NCBI GenBank assembly: GCA_963796565.1
Contig: CAWCMA010000010.1
Coordinates: 1-64,000 of the forward strand
Reading direction: 5' to 3'
Source of the DNA: JAKAVN01 sp963796565
GTDB lineage: Bacteria > Desulfobacterota > Binatia > Binatales > Binataceae
DNA length: 64,000 nt
Shown here piece by piece: positions 1 through 7,722 of the stretch. The translations under genes were made by a program, and so were the position numbers. The notes under the pieces are model-generated. The model made no database searches. It saw only the letters and a program-made list of their open reading frames with translations, and was not told the origin of the DNA. The first letter of the stretch is position 1, and every line of letters starts with the position of its first letter.

Positions 1-32
1 CAAGCGCTCTAACCGGGCTGAGCTATGCGTCC
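1..32 (-). tRNA. Partial tRNA gene, 5' half (cut by window edge)
   Basis: Read on the minus strand from base 32, the sequence gives a 7-nt acceptor strand GGACGCA, then TA, a D-stem GCTC/GAGC around an AGCCCGGTTA loop, and the first bases of the anticodon stem (CTTG). This is the standard layout of nucleotides 1 to about 31 of a tRNA. The anticodon lies outside the window, so the amino acid is not known. The matching 3' acceptor would be TGCGTCC, which occurs in the degenerate tRNA-like sequence at 53535-53611. Confidence 0.8.
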
Positions 33-95
33 ACCGGGAGACGAATTATCGCGCCCGCCGCTTCCTGCCGCAAGAGCAATGATACCCGCCACTGT

Positions 96-524
96 CTAGT
101 CGACGGTGTCCATCAGCCGAATCAACTCGGCGCGGCCCCATTCGATTTCATGGCGATGGCGGTTGGCCATCTTTTGCAGGCACTCGCGGATCGGCCCGCT
201 TTCCGGCGCGAGCGCGAGCGTCTCCTCAATTTTGCGCGCAACCCATTCCTGACCGTGAATCAGCAGCGCGAGCCGTCCCCGCGTGTTGCCGACCGCCGCG
301 ACTTTGCCCGCGAACGGTCCGGTTGCCGCCGACGGCGTGCCGCCGCCCTCGCGCACCAGCCGCTCCAGCGTCGCGGCGTTGTGGCCCTCTTCCGCGCGCG
401 CGTCGAGCAGCAGTTCCTTGAGCTCGGGATGCTTGACCTCGGCCGCGAGCGAGTCGAGCACGGCCACGCCCGCGCGCTCGGACTCGAGCAACAGGTTGAG
501 CATCCGTTCCAGTGCCGCGTCCAC
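96..524 (-). CDS. Small ferritin-like helical protein (DUF6306-like)
   Basis: A 142-aa, almost all-helical protein. The first helix (LLLESERAGVAVLDSL) and the DARAEEGHNAATLERL segment carry Glu and His spaced as in ferritin-like four-helix bundles; a C-terminal NRHRHEIEWGR segment adds more possible metal ligands. It resembles the DUF6306/rubrerythrin-type families, whose members are small soluble proteins of unclear function. The listed start is a GTG at 524; an ATG at 503 is equally possible because homologous helices begin there. It stands alone, downstream of a DHH phosphoesterase on the same strand. Family assignment is from memory of the pattern and metal binding is inferred. Confidence 0.6.
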   Translation of the reverse strand: MDAALERMLNLLLESERAGVAVLDSLAAEVKHPELKELLLDARAEEGHNAATLERLVREGGGTPSAATGPFAGKVAAVGNTRGRLALLIHGQEWVARKIEETLALAPESGPIRECLQKMANRHRHEIEWGRAELIRLMDTVD

Positions 525-716
525 GTAGGGACTGTAGTACGCGGGTCAGAATTACGGCAACGCCTTATTTCACCAACCCTCGCGCGGCGCTCCTTCGTCG
601 CGCCCGTCAACGGCTGAGCGACGGACGATCGAAAGATGATCGACAGCCTCGCGAAGGAGCGGGTGAAAAAAACTCGGTCGCTTTCACCAACCGTCGTACC
701 TGCCGACATGACGCGT

Positions 717-736
717 TTCCTCCGAACACGGAGGAA
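717..736. terminator. Small hairpin downstream of the DHH gene
   Basis: An 8-bp stem TTCCTCCG / CGGAGGAA with a 4-nt loop lies 21 nt beyond the stop codon of the DHH-family gene. There is no clean U-tract directly after it, so it is only a possible terminator. The rest of 525-757 holds no convincing gene. Confidence 0.3.
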
Positions 737-757
737 GGCATCAGAGGGCATCAAGAG

Positions 758-1735
758 TTACCCGGCGGTAGTGAGGCGGTCGCCCAGCAGTTCGGCGAGC
801 CGCTCGGCCGGCGCGCGCTTGAGGTCGGAGGTCGCGAAACCGGCCGCCGCCGCATGGCCGCCGCCGCCGAAGACCCGCGCCAGTGCCGAAAGATCGATGT
901 CGCAGTCCGTGCTGCGGCGCAGGCTGACGCCCTGGCTGCGCAGGTCGAACAGCGCGATCACGGTGCGCGTCTGCCCCTCGTAAAGCGCGGCCGCGACCTC
1001 GCTGCTGTAGCCGAAGCAGCAGGCGCTGCGCACCTTGATTCCGTTAGCGAGCATCCGGTCGACCATCGTGGAGCGCGCGAGCTCGAGCGACTTCGCCATC
1101 GCGTCGCGCCCGGCCTCCAGCGCCGCACGCATCCGCCGCGGCATTTTCGGCTCGTGCAGGCGCAAAATCTCGCGGTACGACTCGATCCCGCCGAGCGTCT
1201 GCACGGCGAGCGCCCAGTCGCTGGATTCGGGGATGCGATGGACCCAGCGGTCGTGATCGTCGGCGATCGCGGCGAAGACGGCAAACTCCTCGAAGGCGCG
1301 CGCACTCGCCGCCGGGAGCGTGGCGGCGCGCCGGCGCAGGTAGTTGAAGGTAAGCCGCGCGGCCGAGTACTGCTCCGAGAGCACGCGAGCGGTGAACGGT
1401 ACCTTGAACTCGGGCGCGTCGGCGCGGCCGACGGCGGTGCGATGGTGGTCGATCCAGTAGACGCGAGCGCCCTTCTTCGCGAGGTCGGTCAGATGCTCGC
1501 CGGTCGCGGTCGAGTTCCACGACAGGTCGGTTACCCAGACTTCGTCGTCCTCGCCGCCGGTTCGCAGCTCCAACTCCTGGAGCACGCGGTCGCTTTCGTT
1601 GTTGGCGACCAGCCGCGTGATCACGCGCTGCCCCTCGTAGAAGCGCGCAACCGCTGCCGCCGCCATCACTCCGTCGAGGCAGGATGGACCGTGGCTGATA
1701 ACCTGGATAGCGCGACGTGTGGCGGGCTTGCTCAT
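758..1735 (-). CDS. DHH/DHHA1-family phosphoesterase
   Basis: About 325 aa from the ATG at 1735. The motif order of DHH phosphoesterases is visible: SHGPSCLDGVMAAAA near the N-terminus, an Asp in VWVTDLS, the signature YWIDHHRTAV, an Asp pair in AIADDHDRW, and a C-terminal GGGGHAAAAGF, the DHHA1 substrate-binding glycine motif. The family holds nanoRNases/pAp phosphatases and c-di-nucleotide phosphodiesterases, Mn2+-dependent and cytosolic. Which substrate applies here cannot be read from sequence. An open frame continues to 1909 but would overlap the divergent poly(A) polymerase start, so the ATG at 1735 is preferred. Confidence 0.8.
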   Translation of the reverse strand: MSKPATRRAIQVISHGPSCLDGVMAAAAVARFYEGQRVITRLVANNESDRVLQELELRTGGEDDEVWVTDLSWNSTATGEHLTDLAKKGARVYWIDHHRTAVGRADAPEFKVPFTARVLSEQYSAARLTFNYLRRRAATLPAASARAFEEFAVFAAIADDHDRWVHRIPESSDWALAVQTLGGIESYREILRLHEPKMPRRMRAALEAGRDAMAKSLELARSTMVDRMLANGIKVRSACCFGYSSEVAAALYEGQTRTVIALFDLRSQGVSLRRSTDCDIDLSALARVFGGGGHAAAAGFATSDLKRAPAERLAELLGDRLTTAG

Positions 1736-1859
1736 CGTGGCAGAAATCCTATGGCATCGCGCCGACGGTGGCGATAGCCGGGGCTGGCGACAGCCCGGCG
1801 CGCCCCTTGCGGCCCCGATTGAGCGTGGTGGCGCGCGTGCTAGATTGGGCCAGACTCTG

Positions 1860-3338
1860 ATGATTGATTCCGGCCATGGCCATCTGGAGGCTCCCCCCGA
1901 GCCCCGCATCGAGCCCCGTATTTTGGAGCGCTCCGAGCATCCGGTTTCCCGCCGTGATATCGACCCGCGCGTGCTGAAGGTGCTCTACCGGCTGATTGAC
2001 GCCGGCCACGACGCCTACCTGGTCGGGGGTGGCGTGCGCGACCTGATGATCGGGCGGCAGCCCAAAGACTTCGACGTTGCGACCTCGGCGCATCCCCAGG
2101 AGGTGCGCGATCTGTTCCGCAACTCGCGGCTTATCGGGCGGCGCTTTCGCCTGGTCCACGTCTTTTTCGGCCAGCACAATATCGAGGTCGCCACCTTCCG
2201 CCGCCGCGCCGAGGACGTGCCCGAATCCGAAGATCCGCTGATTCGCCACGACAACACTTTCGGCACGCCCGAGGAAGACGCGTTTCGGCGCGACTTCACG
2301 ATCAATTCGCTGTTCTACAACCCGCGCACGTTTCACGTGATCGACTACACCGGCGGAGTCGCCGACCTCCAGGCGCGGCGCATCCGCACCATCGGCGACC
2401 CTGAGGTCCGGATGCGCGAGGACCCGGTGCGGATGCTGCGCGCGGTGCGCTTCGCGGCCAAACTTGATTTCGAGATCGAGCCCGCCACGCGCGCCGCCAT
2501 CGAGCGCCATCGCGAGGACCTGCTCAACGCCTCGGTGCCGCGCGTGGTCGAGGAGATTTACCGCGCACTGGGAATCGGCGCCGCCGCGCGCGCCTTCGAG
2601 CTCATGCACGAGTTCGCGCTGTTCGACCTGCTGCTGGCGCCGCTCGCGCGTTTCCTGCGCGCCGGCGAAGGCCCGGCGCTCCAGAGCGCGACCGGGCGCA
2701 ACCTGGCTGCGATGGGTGAACGGATCTCGGCCGGGATGGAGCCGGTGCATTCGCTCGTGCTCGCCTGCCTGTTCGCTGACCTTAGTTTGCGTGGGATGCC
2801 CCATGGCGAGCGCCTCGATCTGCTGGCGGAACTGAGGATGCGCGGCTTCGCCCGCGGCGACACGGAGCGGATGCGTCTTGTGCTGGAGGCCCTGCCGCAT
2901 ATGATAACGCCGTCGCGCCGCACGCGCCGGCTCATCCAGCGCCCATACTTCGACGAGGCGCGCGCCGTGTTCGACATGGTGGCGCCCGCCTGCGGCGGCG
3001 ATCCCGAGGTGCTCGCCAGCTTTCTTGGCGATCCCGAGGCCTGGCTCGAAGGCCGCGAGGCCGAGCAGCGCCGGGTCGAGCCGCGCGAGCCCGGTCCCGG
3101 GGGCGGCGGACGACGTCGCCGGCGCGGCCGGCGCGGCGGCCGCTCGCGACACAGGCGCCGCGATGGGGCGGCGGCACATGCGCACGGTGCCTCGCACAAC
3201 GGCGAGACGCGCTCGCACGGCGAGGGCGAACCCACGGCCGCGGCGCGCCACGCCGAAGCGGCGGATTTGGCGGGCGTGCCGGGGCCGTCCGAGCAACCGT
3301 CGGGCTCGCTGGATCCGTCAAACCGTCCCCGCGGTTAA
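1860..3338 (+). CDS. pcnB: Poly(A) polymerase (class II tRNA nucleotidyltransferase family)
   Basis: About 492 aa from the ATG at 1860. The nucleotidyltransferase core shows LVGGGVRDLM, then KDFDVATSA with the catalytic Asp pair, then LIGRRFRLVHV, the block that separates bacterial poly(A) polymerases from CCA-adding enzymes. DAFRRDFTINSLFYN and REDPVRMLRAVRFAAKL follow as usual. The last roughly 90 residues are an Arg-rich disordered tail (RRRRRGRRGG) likely to bind RNA, as in E. coli PcnB. The enzyme adds 3' A-tails that mark RNA for decay. It is divergent from the DHH gene. An in-frame start at 1719 is rejected because it would overlap that gene. Confidence 0.87.
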   Translation: MIDSGHGHLEAPPEPRIEPRILERSEHPVSRRDIDPRVLKVLYRLIDAGHDAYLVGGGVRDLMIGRQPKDFDVATSAHPQEVRDLFRNSRLIGRRFRLVHVFFGQHNIEVATFRRRAEDVPESEDPLIRHDNTFGTPEEDAFRRDFTINSLFYNPRTFHVIDYTGGVADLQARRIRTIGDPEVRMREDPVRMLRAVRFAAKLDFEIEPATRAAIERHREDLLNASVPRVVEEIYRALGIGAAARAFELMHEFALFDLLLAPLARFLRAGEGPALQSATGRNLAAMGERISAGMEPVHSLVLACLFADLSLRGMPHGERLDLLAELRMRGFARGDTERMRLVLEALPHMITPSRRTRRLIQRPYFDEARAVFDMVAPACGGDPEVLASFLGDPEAWLEGREAEQRRVEPREPGPGGGGRRRRRGRRGGRSRHRRRDGAAAHAHGASHNGETRSHGEGEPTAAARHAEAADLAGVPGPSEQPSGSLDPSNRPRG

Positions 3339-3482
3339 GGCCGCGCGGCGCAACACCGCGGACGCACCGCCGCTTGTCGGGATTACCCGGTTTCGACTAC
3401 CCTAAACACTCGCGTTTCGAGCGCGTGGGGGCGAGTTCGGACGGGTCTCATCAATTAAGCGAGCCATATAGAGAGGTCGGTT

Positions 3483-4409
3483 TTGGCAGCGAACGGTTTA
3501 CGCACGGACAAAATCTGGATGGACGGCGCGCTGGTTCCCTACGACGAGGCGAATATCCACGTCCTCAGCCACAGCCTGCACTACGGCCTGGCCGTGTTCG
3601 AGGGGATGCGCTGCTACAAATCCGACAATGGCCGCTCGGCGATTTTCCGCGGCCCCGAGCACATCCGCCGCCTGTTCGACTCCGCCCACATTGTCGAGAT
3701 GCATATCCCGTTCAGCCAGGAAGAGCTGCTCAAGGCCTGCTGCGACGTGGTGCGGGTCAACCGGCTCGAGGAATGTTACCTGCGGCCGATCGCGTTTTAC
3801 GGCGAGGGTGAGATGGGGCTGTCGGCGCGCGGCAACAAGGTGCGGGTGGCGATCGCGGGATGGCCGTGGGGCGCCTATCTGGGCGAGGACGGAGCCAAAA
3901 AAGGCGTGCGCCTCAAAACCTCCTCCTTCGTGCGGTTCCATCACAATTCACTGATGCCGCTGGCCAAGGCCTCGGGCCACTATGTCAATTCGATCCTCGC
4001 CGGCTACGAGGCGCGCCGCAACGGCTACGACGAGGCGCTCCTGCTCGACGTCCACGGCTACGTGGCCGAGGGCAGCGGCGAGAACTTTTTCATCGTACGC
4101 GACGGCGTGGTAAAAACGCCGCCGCTCAATTCGGTGCTGCCCGGGATCACGCGTGCCGCGGTGATGAAAATTCTGCGCGACGCGTCGATCGAGGTAGTCG
4201 AGCAGACCTTCCCGCGCGATGCGGTCTATATCGCCGACGAGGCCTTCATGACCGGCACCGCGGCCGAGGTCACGCCGGTGCGCGAGCTCGACGACCGCAT
4301 GATTGGCGCGGGCGTGCCGGGGCCCGTCACGATCAAGGTCCAGGAAGTTTTCCGCAACGCACTGCACGGGCGCGACGCGCGCTACCGCGACTGGCTGCAC
4401 TACGTCTAA
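3483..4409 (+). CDS. ilvE: Branched-chain amino acid aminotransferase
   Basis: A 308-aa fold-type IV PLP enzyme that transfers an amino group between glutamate and the keto acids of Val, Leu and Ile. Visible blocks are IWMDGALVPYDEANIHVLSH at the N-terminus, HYGLAVFEGMRCY, the PLP-lysine region PLAKASGHYVNS, and the EGSGENFFIV and FMTGTAAEVTPV loops that bind the cofactor phosphate. Length matches the family. Translation starts at a TTG (3483) behind a GAGAGG ribosome site. No other ilv genes are adjacent; the next gene is a peroxiredoxin 65 nt downstream. Confidence 0.9.
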   Translation: MAANGLRTDKIWMDGALVPYDEANIHVLSHSLHYGLAVFEGMRCYKSDNGRSAIFRGPEHIRRLFDSAHIVEMHIPFSQEELLKACCDVVRVNRLEECYLRPIAFYGEGEMGLSARGNKVRVAIAGWPWGAYLGEDGAKKGVRLKTSSFVRFHHNSLMPLAKASGHYVNSILAGYEARRNGYDEALLLDVHGYVAEGSGENFFIVRDGVVKTPPLNSVLPGITRAAVMKILRDASIEVVEQTFPRDAVYIADEAFMTGTAAEVTPVRELDDRMIGAGVPGPVTIKVQEVFRNALHGRDARYRDWLHYV

Positions 4410-4474
4410 TCCGGCGCTGGCGGCGCGCTCGCGCCGGCGGCGTTCGCATCAAGCGCGAAGCAAAGGGGAGGTCG

Positions 4475-5149
4475 ATGCGGCTCATCATCATGGTGGTGGT
4501 CGTGCTTGCGGTCGCAGGCTTGGGAGCGATCTCTTTTCGCCCGCGAATCGCGCGCGCGGCGATGCTCTCCGTGGGAGCGACTGCGCCCGATTTTCATAGC
4601 CAGATGGTCAGCGGCGACCAGGTCGCGCCGGTCAGTCTCGCCGACTTCCACGGTCGTAAGCTGGTGCTCTATTTCTATCCCAAGGACAACACGCCCGGAT
4701 GCACCAGGGAGGCGTGCGCGTTCCGCGACGGCTACGCGCGCCTGCAGGCCTGGGGTATCGCGGTGCTCGGATGCAGTATTGATTCGGCCGACTCGCACAA
4801 GGCCTTCATCAAAAAGTACGGTCTGCCATTTCCGCTGTTGCTTGACCCCGGCCACAGCATCGCGCGCGCCTATGGAGCCGCCAACGGAATTCCCATTCTA
4901 GGCCTCGACCGCCGCGTAACTTACGTCATCGGCGAGGACGGACACATCTTGAAGGTCTACCCATCGGTTGATCCCGGCGTACACGCCAGGCAGATCGTCC
5001 ATGACCTGGGCGCCGACCATCCGCCCACCCCGACGCCGGCGGCCTCGCCCGCCACATCGGCTCAGGAGCCATCGGGCGCTGAGGGCGGCAAGCCGGCGCC
5101 ACAAGGTACCGGAAAGCCGCAGCCGGACGAGGGGAGCGACGTGGAATGA
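4475..5149 (+). CDS. Membrane-anchored peroxiredoxin (BCP/PrxQ type)
   Basis: 224 aa from an ATG behind AAAGGGGAGG. Residues 1-30 are a hydrophobic signal or anchor (MRLIIMVVVVLAVAGLGAIS). The thioredoxin-fold domain follows: GATAPDF, then YFYPKDNTPGCTREACAFRD with the peroxidatic Cys (PGCTREAC also carries the nearby resolving Cys of the PrxQ class), and GEDGHILKVYPSVDPGVHA. A Pro-, Ala- and Gly-rich tail of about 45 residues is unusual for the family and suggests an extracytoplasmic protein tethered at the envelope. It would reduce H2O2 and alkyl hydroperoxides using a thioredoxin-like donor. It lies between ilvE and a lipoprotein on the same strand. Confidence 0.87.
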   Translation: MRLIIMVVVVLAVAGLGAISFRPRIARAAMLSVGATAPDFHSQMVSGDQVAPVSLADFHGRKLVLYFYPKDNTPGCTREACAFRDGYARLQAWGIAVLGCSIDSADSHKAFIKKYGLPFPLLLDPGHSIARAYGAANGIPILGLDRRVTYVIGEDGHILKVYPSVDPGVHARQIVHDLGADHPPTPTPAASPATSAQEPSGAEGGKPAPQGTGKPQPDEGSDVE

Positions 5150-5189
5150 ATCTGGTGCGCCGAAATTGCAACCGACGATCGGGGTCGCG

Positions 5190-5684
5190 ATGCGCCGTCG
5201 CACGATAGCTCTGGCCGCGATACTCGCGCCGCTGATATTGGCGGCGTGCGCCGCGGCCAACAAGCCGCCGCCCGAAGTACCGGACATCCCGCTTTCCTCC
5301 TACGCCGCGTTCGAGGTGCCGCCGGTGGCGAACCTGAGCGGACAGCCGGCCGGCGTCGAGGCCGCGCAAATAATCGGCGAGGGGATAGCCGTCGAGCTCA
5401 AGAACCGCGGCTACAATATCGTCGCGAAAGCGGCGCCTGAGTCAGAGCCGCTGCTGATCAAGTGCGAGCTGACCGCCTATCAACCCGACACCTCTTCGGG
5501 TAACCACGGGGCTACGGGAATCACGCTGAAGGTCACTTTCATCGACATGAAGAACGGGCACGTGCGCGGCGAATTCGAGGACGCGCAGAACGTCCAGGGC
5601 GGCGGGCTCGAGAGCGACCGCGAAATCCTGCTCGGCTTCGCCAAGGGCGCGGGAATTCAGATCGACTCCAGAATAAAGGGCTAG
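5190..5684 (+). CDS. Lipoprotein, DUF4410-like
   Basis: 164 aa. A type II signal (MRRRTIALAAILAPLILAAC) ends in the lipobox LAAC, so the mature protein is lipidated at Cys20. The rest is mixed alpha/beta: FEVPPVANLSG, then a helix AAQIIGEGIAVELKNRGYN, beta strands LLIKCELTAYQP and GITLKVTFIDMKNGHVRGEFED, and a C-terminal FAKGAGIQIDSRI. This order resembles DUF4410 lipoproteins, whose role is not known. It follows the envelope peroxiredoxin by 40 nt, so the two may be cotranscribed. Confidence 0.72.
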   Translation: MRRRTIALAAILAPLILAACAAANKPPPEVPDIPLSSYAAFEVPPVANLSGQPAGVEAAQIIGEGIAVELKNRGYNIVAKAAPESEPLLIKCELTAYQPDTSSGNHGATGITLKVTFIDMKNGHVRGEFEDAQNVQGGGLESDREILLGFAKGAGIQIDSRIKG

Positions 5685-5685
5685 A

Positions 5686-6462
5686 TCATGCGCGCGGCGC
5701 CGCGACTTCGTCCGGCGCGTATCCAAGCGCGTATCCGAGACTGACCGTGAGCATCATCGCCGCAGCTGCGACGAGCGCGCCGTCATGCTCGCGCGCCGTC
5801 ATCTTGCCCAGCGCCGCGACGTGCGCGATCGCAGTTTCCTCGGCGTTGGCGCGGCCGCATCCGAGGCCGTCGGGGTCGAACAGCGCGTCGATAAGTCGAT
5901 TGGGATCGTAGTTGGTCTCGGCCAGCGCCTCGCGCGCGGCGCGCCGCCAGAACTCGCGCGGCTCGACGCGCTCGAAATCGACGGTCGCGGCGACGCGCGC
6001 GCGAAAATTCCCGAGCAGCGGATAGTAGCGGGCAACCGCGTCGAGGTATGGCGCGACTGACTGGCCGCCTTGCTGACCATCGAGAAATTCCGCGACCGTG
6101 CCGGCTACTCCATAGACTCCGAGCGAGCCGACAGCCGGTTCCAGTTGCACGAAGCGCTCGACGTATTCGCCGCCGTCAGTGCCTGGTGCGCGTTCGAGGC
6201 CGAGCGGATAGAGCCGGCAAGCGAGCGGACGCCCCGGATGGATCGTGCAGCGCAAGCCGTCGAGCGCGGCGCATCGTCCGTCGGGGAGAAAGCGCAGGAG
6301 CGAGCCGCGTCGTAGCGTGTAGCGCGCAACCGCCGCGCCGGTGCTGATCTCGGCGGCCCGAGCGATGCGAATCACGTCATAGGGTGAGAGCGTGATCACC
6401 TTGTCGCGGCAGCACAGCCCGCATCGGTTACAGAGGTAGGAGAATTTGGTTTCACGCTCCAA
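5686..6462 (-). CDS. YkgJ-family cysteine cluster protein
   Basis: 258 aa. The N-terminus has the zinc/iron-cluster motif of the YkgJ/UPF0153 family: YLCNRCGLCCRDK (C-x2-C-x3-CC spacing), later CAALDGLRCTIHPGRPLACRLYPLG with three more Cys. The C-terminal half is helical and ends in a hydrophobic stretch (ALVAAAAMMLTVSLGYALGYA). Function of the family is not established; some members are linked to protein methylation or metal handling. The start is a TTG whose upstream region is filled by a dispersed repeat. It converges with the lipoprotein gene, the stops being almost adjacent. Confidence 0.8.
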   Translation of the reverse strand: MERETKFSYLCNRCGLCCRDKVITLSPYDVIRIARAAEISTGAAVARYTLRRGSLLRFLPDGRCAALDGLRCTIHPGRPLACRLYPLGLERAPGTDGGEYVERFVQLEPAVGSLGVYGVAGTVAEFLDGQQGGQSVAPYLDAVARYYPLLGNFRARVAATVDFERVEPREFWRRAAREALAETNYDPNRLIDALFDPDGLGCGRANAEETAIAHVAALGKMTAREHDGALVAAAAMMLTVSLGYALGYAPDEVAAPRA

Positions 6463-6468
6463 TCTTCG

Positions 6469-6530
6469 GTCATCCTGAGCCGGCGAGCGCCGCGAGCCGT
6501 GTCGAAGGATCTCGCGCGGTCCTCCGCGCG
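6469..6530. repeat. Dispersed intergenic repeat, left arm of inverted pair
   Basis: The stretch starts GGTCATCCTGAG and continues through GTCGAAGGATCTCGCGCGGT to CCTCCGCGCG. Its reverse complement is found at 6645-6700 with a few substitutions and a small length difference. TCATCCTGAG...GAAGGATC-type elements are widespread repeats in intergenic DNA of GC-rich environmental bacteria. It lies directly upstream of the YkgJ-family gene, where its promoter should be. Confidence 0.8.
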
Positions 6531-6644
6531 CTAGGTGACGAGACTTATGCTAGTGCGGTTGCACCAACGCCAGTGCGACGCAGAGCACTCGCGCCAACCT
6601 GTCCAATGCACCGCGTATCGCAACGCCCTCAAATACCATAGTTA

Positions 6645-6700
6645 CGCGCGGAGGACCGCGCGAGATCCTTCGACTCGCGCAACGCTTGCTCAGGATGACC
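6645..6700. repeat. Dispersed intergenic repeat, right arm of inverted pair
   Basis: The inverted partner of 6469-6530: CGCGCGGAGGACCGCGCGAG, then ATCCTTCGACTCGCG, then GCTCAGGATGACC. About 115 nt separates the two arms, and a third partial copy (CTCAGGATGACC) sits at 6736-6747. The 6531-6644 spacer has no recognisable gene. Confidence 0.78.
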
Positions 6701-6853
6701 AAAGAGGTGAGGCCTCGCTTAAAAAAACACGAACTCTCAGGATGACCCGAAAATATCGAGGGCGATAATCCCATGAGGAATTTCTTCAACGATCTGGGGC
6801 TTGCCAAAATCGCATCTTGCCTGCGACCATGTCGAACGAGTAGAGGATAACGC

Positions 6854-7177
6854 ATGCGGATCGCGATGGAGTTCAAAGTCCCCGCCCGGATTCGAAAGAA
6901 GGGCAAATGGTTCATCTCGTCGTGTCCGCTGCTCGACGTTCATTCGCAGGGCCACAGTCGTGACGAGGCCGAGCACAACCTGGTCGACGCGCTTGCGTCG
7001 TTTCTGATCAGTTGCTATGAACGCGGAACTCTCGGCCAAGTGTTGCGTGACTGCGGGTTTGTGCCGGTAGCTGAGGCTCCAGCGCCGGAGACGGTTTTGC
7101 GGAAGGGCGATATCGAATTGACCGTTCCGCTACCGTTCGTGATCGAGTCGGGCCGGACGCGGGCGCTCGCGTCATAA
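6854..7177 (+). CDS. hicB: HicB-like antitoxin
   Basis: 107 aa behind a GAGG ribosome site. The N-terminal half is a HicB partial RNase H-like fold: MEFKVPARIRKKGKWFISSC, PLLDVHSQGHSRDEAEHNLVDALASFLISCYERGTLGQVL. These match the HicB subgroup that begins with an extended beta strand and a helix of AEHNLVDAL type. The C-terminal 30 residues have no clear DNA-binding domain. It should neutralise a HicA mRNA interferase. The HicA-like gene lies immediately downstream on the opposite strand with a 5-nt gap between stop codons, which is unusual for hicAB. Confidence 0.72.
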   Translation: MRIAMEFKVPARIRKKGKWFISSCPLLDVHSQGHSRDEAEHNLVDALASFLISCYERGTLGQVLRDCGFVPVAEAPAPETVLRKGDIELTVPLPFVIESGRTRALAS

Positions 7178-7182
7178 CTTGA

Positions 7183-7416
7183 TCAGCACTCCCGCAAAAG
7201 TTTGAAGTAACGCTCCCGCGACATTCGTGCAGTCCGCATATTGGCTTGGATTATATCCAGGCCGATCTCGCTGTATTCGGGAATAACGATTGGCCGCGCC
7301 ACGCCGTGTTTCTCACCGATCCAGTGGCTTCCGTCGGTGCGCTTCACGAAAACGAATCCGTCGCGCTCGAAAACGCATCGCAAGCGCCGCCACGAAATTG
7401 GTGTAATCCTCGGCAT
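7183..7416 (-). CDS. hicA: HicA-like mRNA interferase toxin
   Basis: 77 aa, the usual HicA size, behind GAGGCGGCAGG. The double-stranded RNA-binding-like fold is clear: MPRITPISWRRLRCVFERDGFVF, then the catalytic His in DGSHWIGEKHG, then RPIVIPEYSEIGLDIIQANMRTARMSRERYFKLL. HicA cleaves mRNA and is held inactive by HicB. It is convergent with the adjacent HicB-like gene rather than in an operon with it. The catalytic His is kept, so it looks intact. Confidence 0.78.
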   Translation of the reverse strand: MPRITPISWRRLRCVFERDGFVFVKRTDGSHWIGEKHGVARPIVIPEYSEIGLDIIQANMRTARMSRERYFKLLREC

Positions 7417-7722
7417 CCTGCCGCCTCCGCTCCACCGCCCAGTCTCTTTCGATTAAAATTGATTTAGCCAATCATAAATAGCAGTTGGCCCTGTGGATTT
7501 GTTGATGAGTGACGCAAGTCTTCGTATTTGCTACACAATCGCCAGTGACCAAAGGGTGTACACATTCAAGCAGCTTCGCCCAGTCCACCGTTTGGCCTAC
7601 CCGTGGTCGATACTGGGCACCGCTCGTATACGGAGTCCCGACAGACGGGCACCACTACCCTGAAGGACACCGGTTCGCTAGCATCGCCTACGATCACCAA
7701 CGCAGACGGGAGTAGCCGAGCG
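7417..7722. other. Intergenic, no gene seen
   Basis: About 306 bases between the hicA start and the acyl-CoA dehydrogenase start. It must hold the promoters of two divergent genes. Short open frames here have no recognisable protein features. No clear promoter, hairpin or RNA is visible. Confidence 0.5.
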
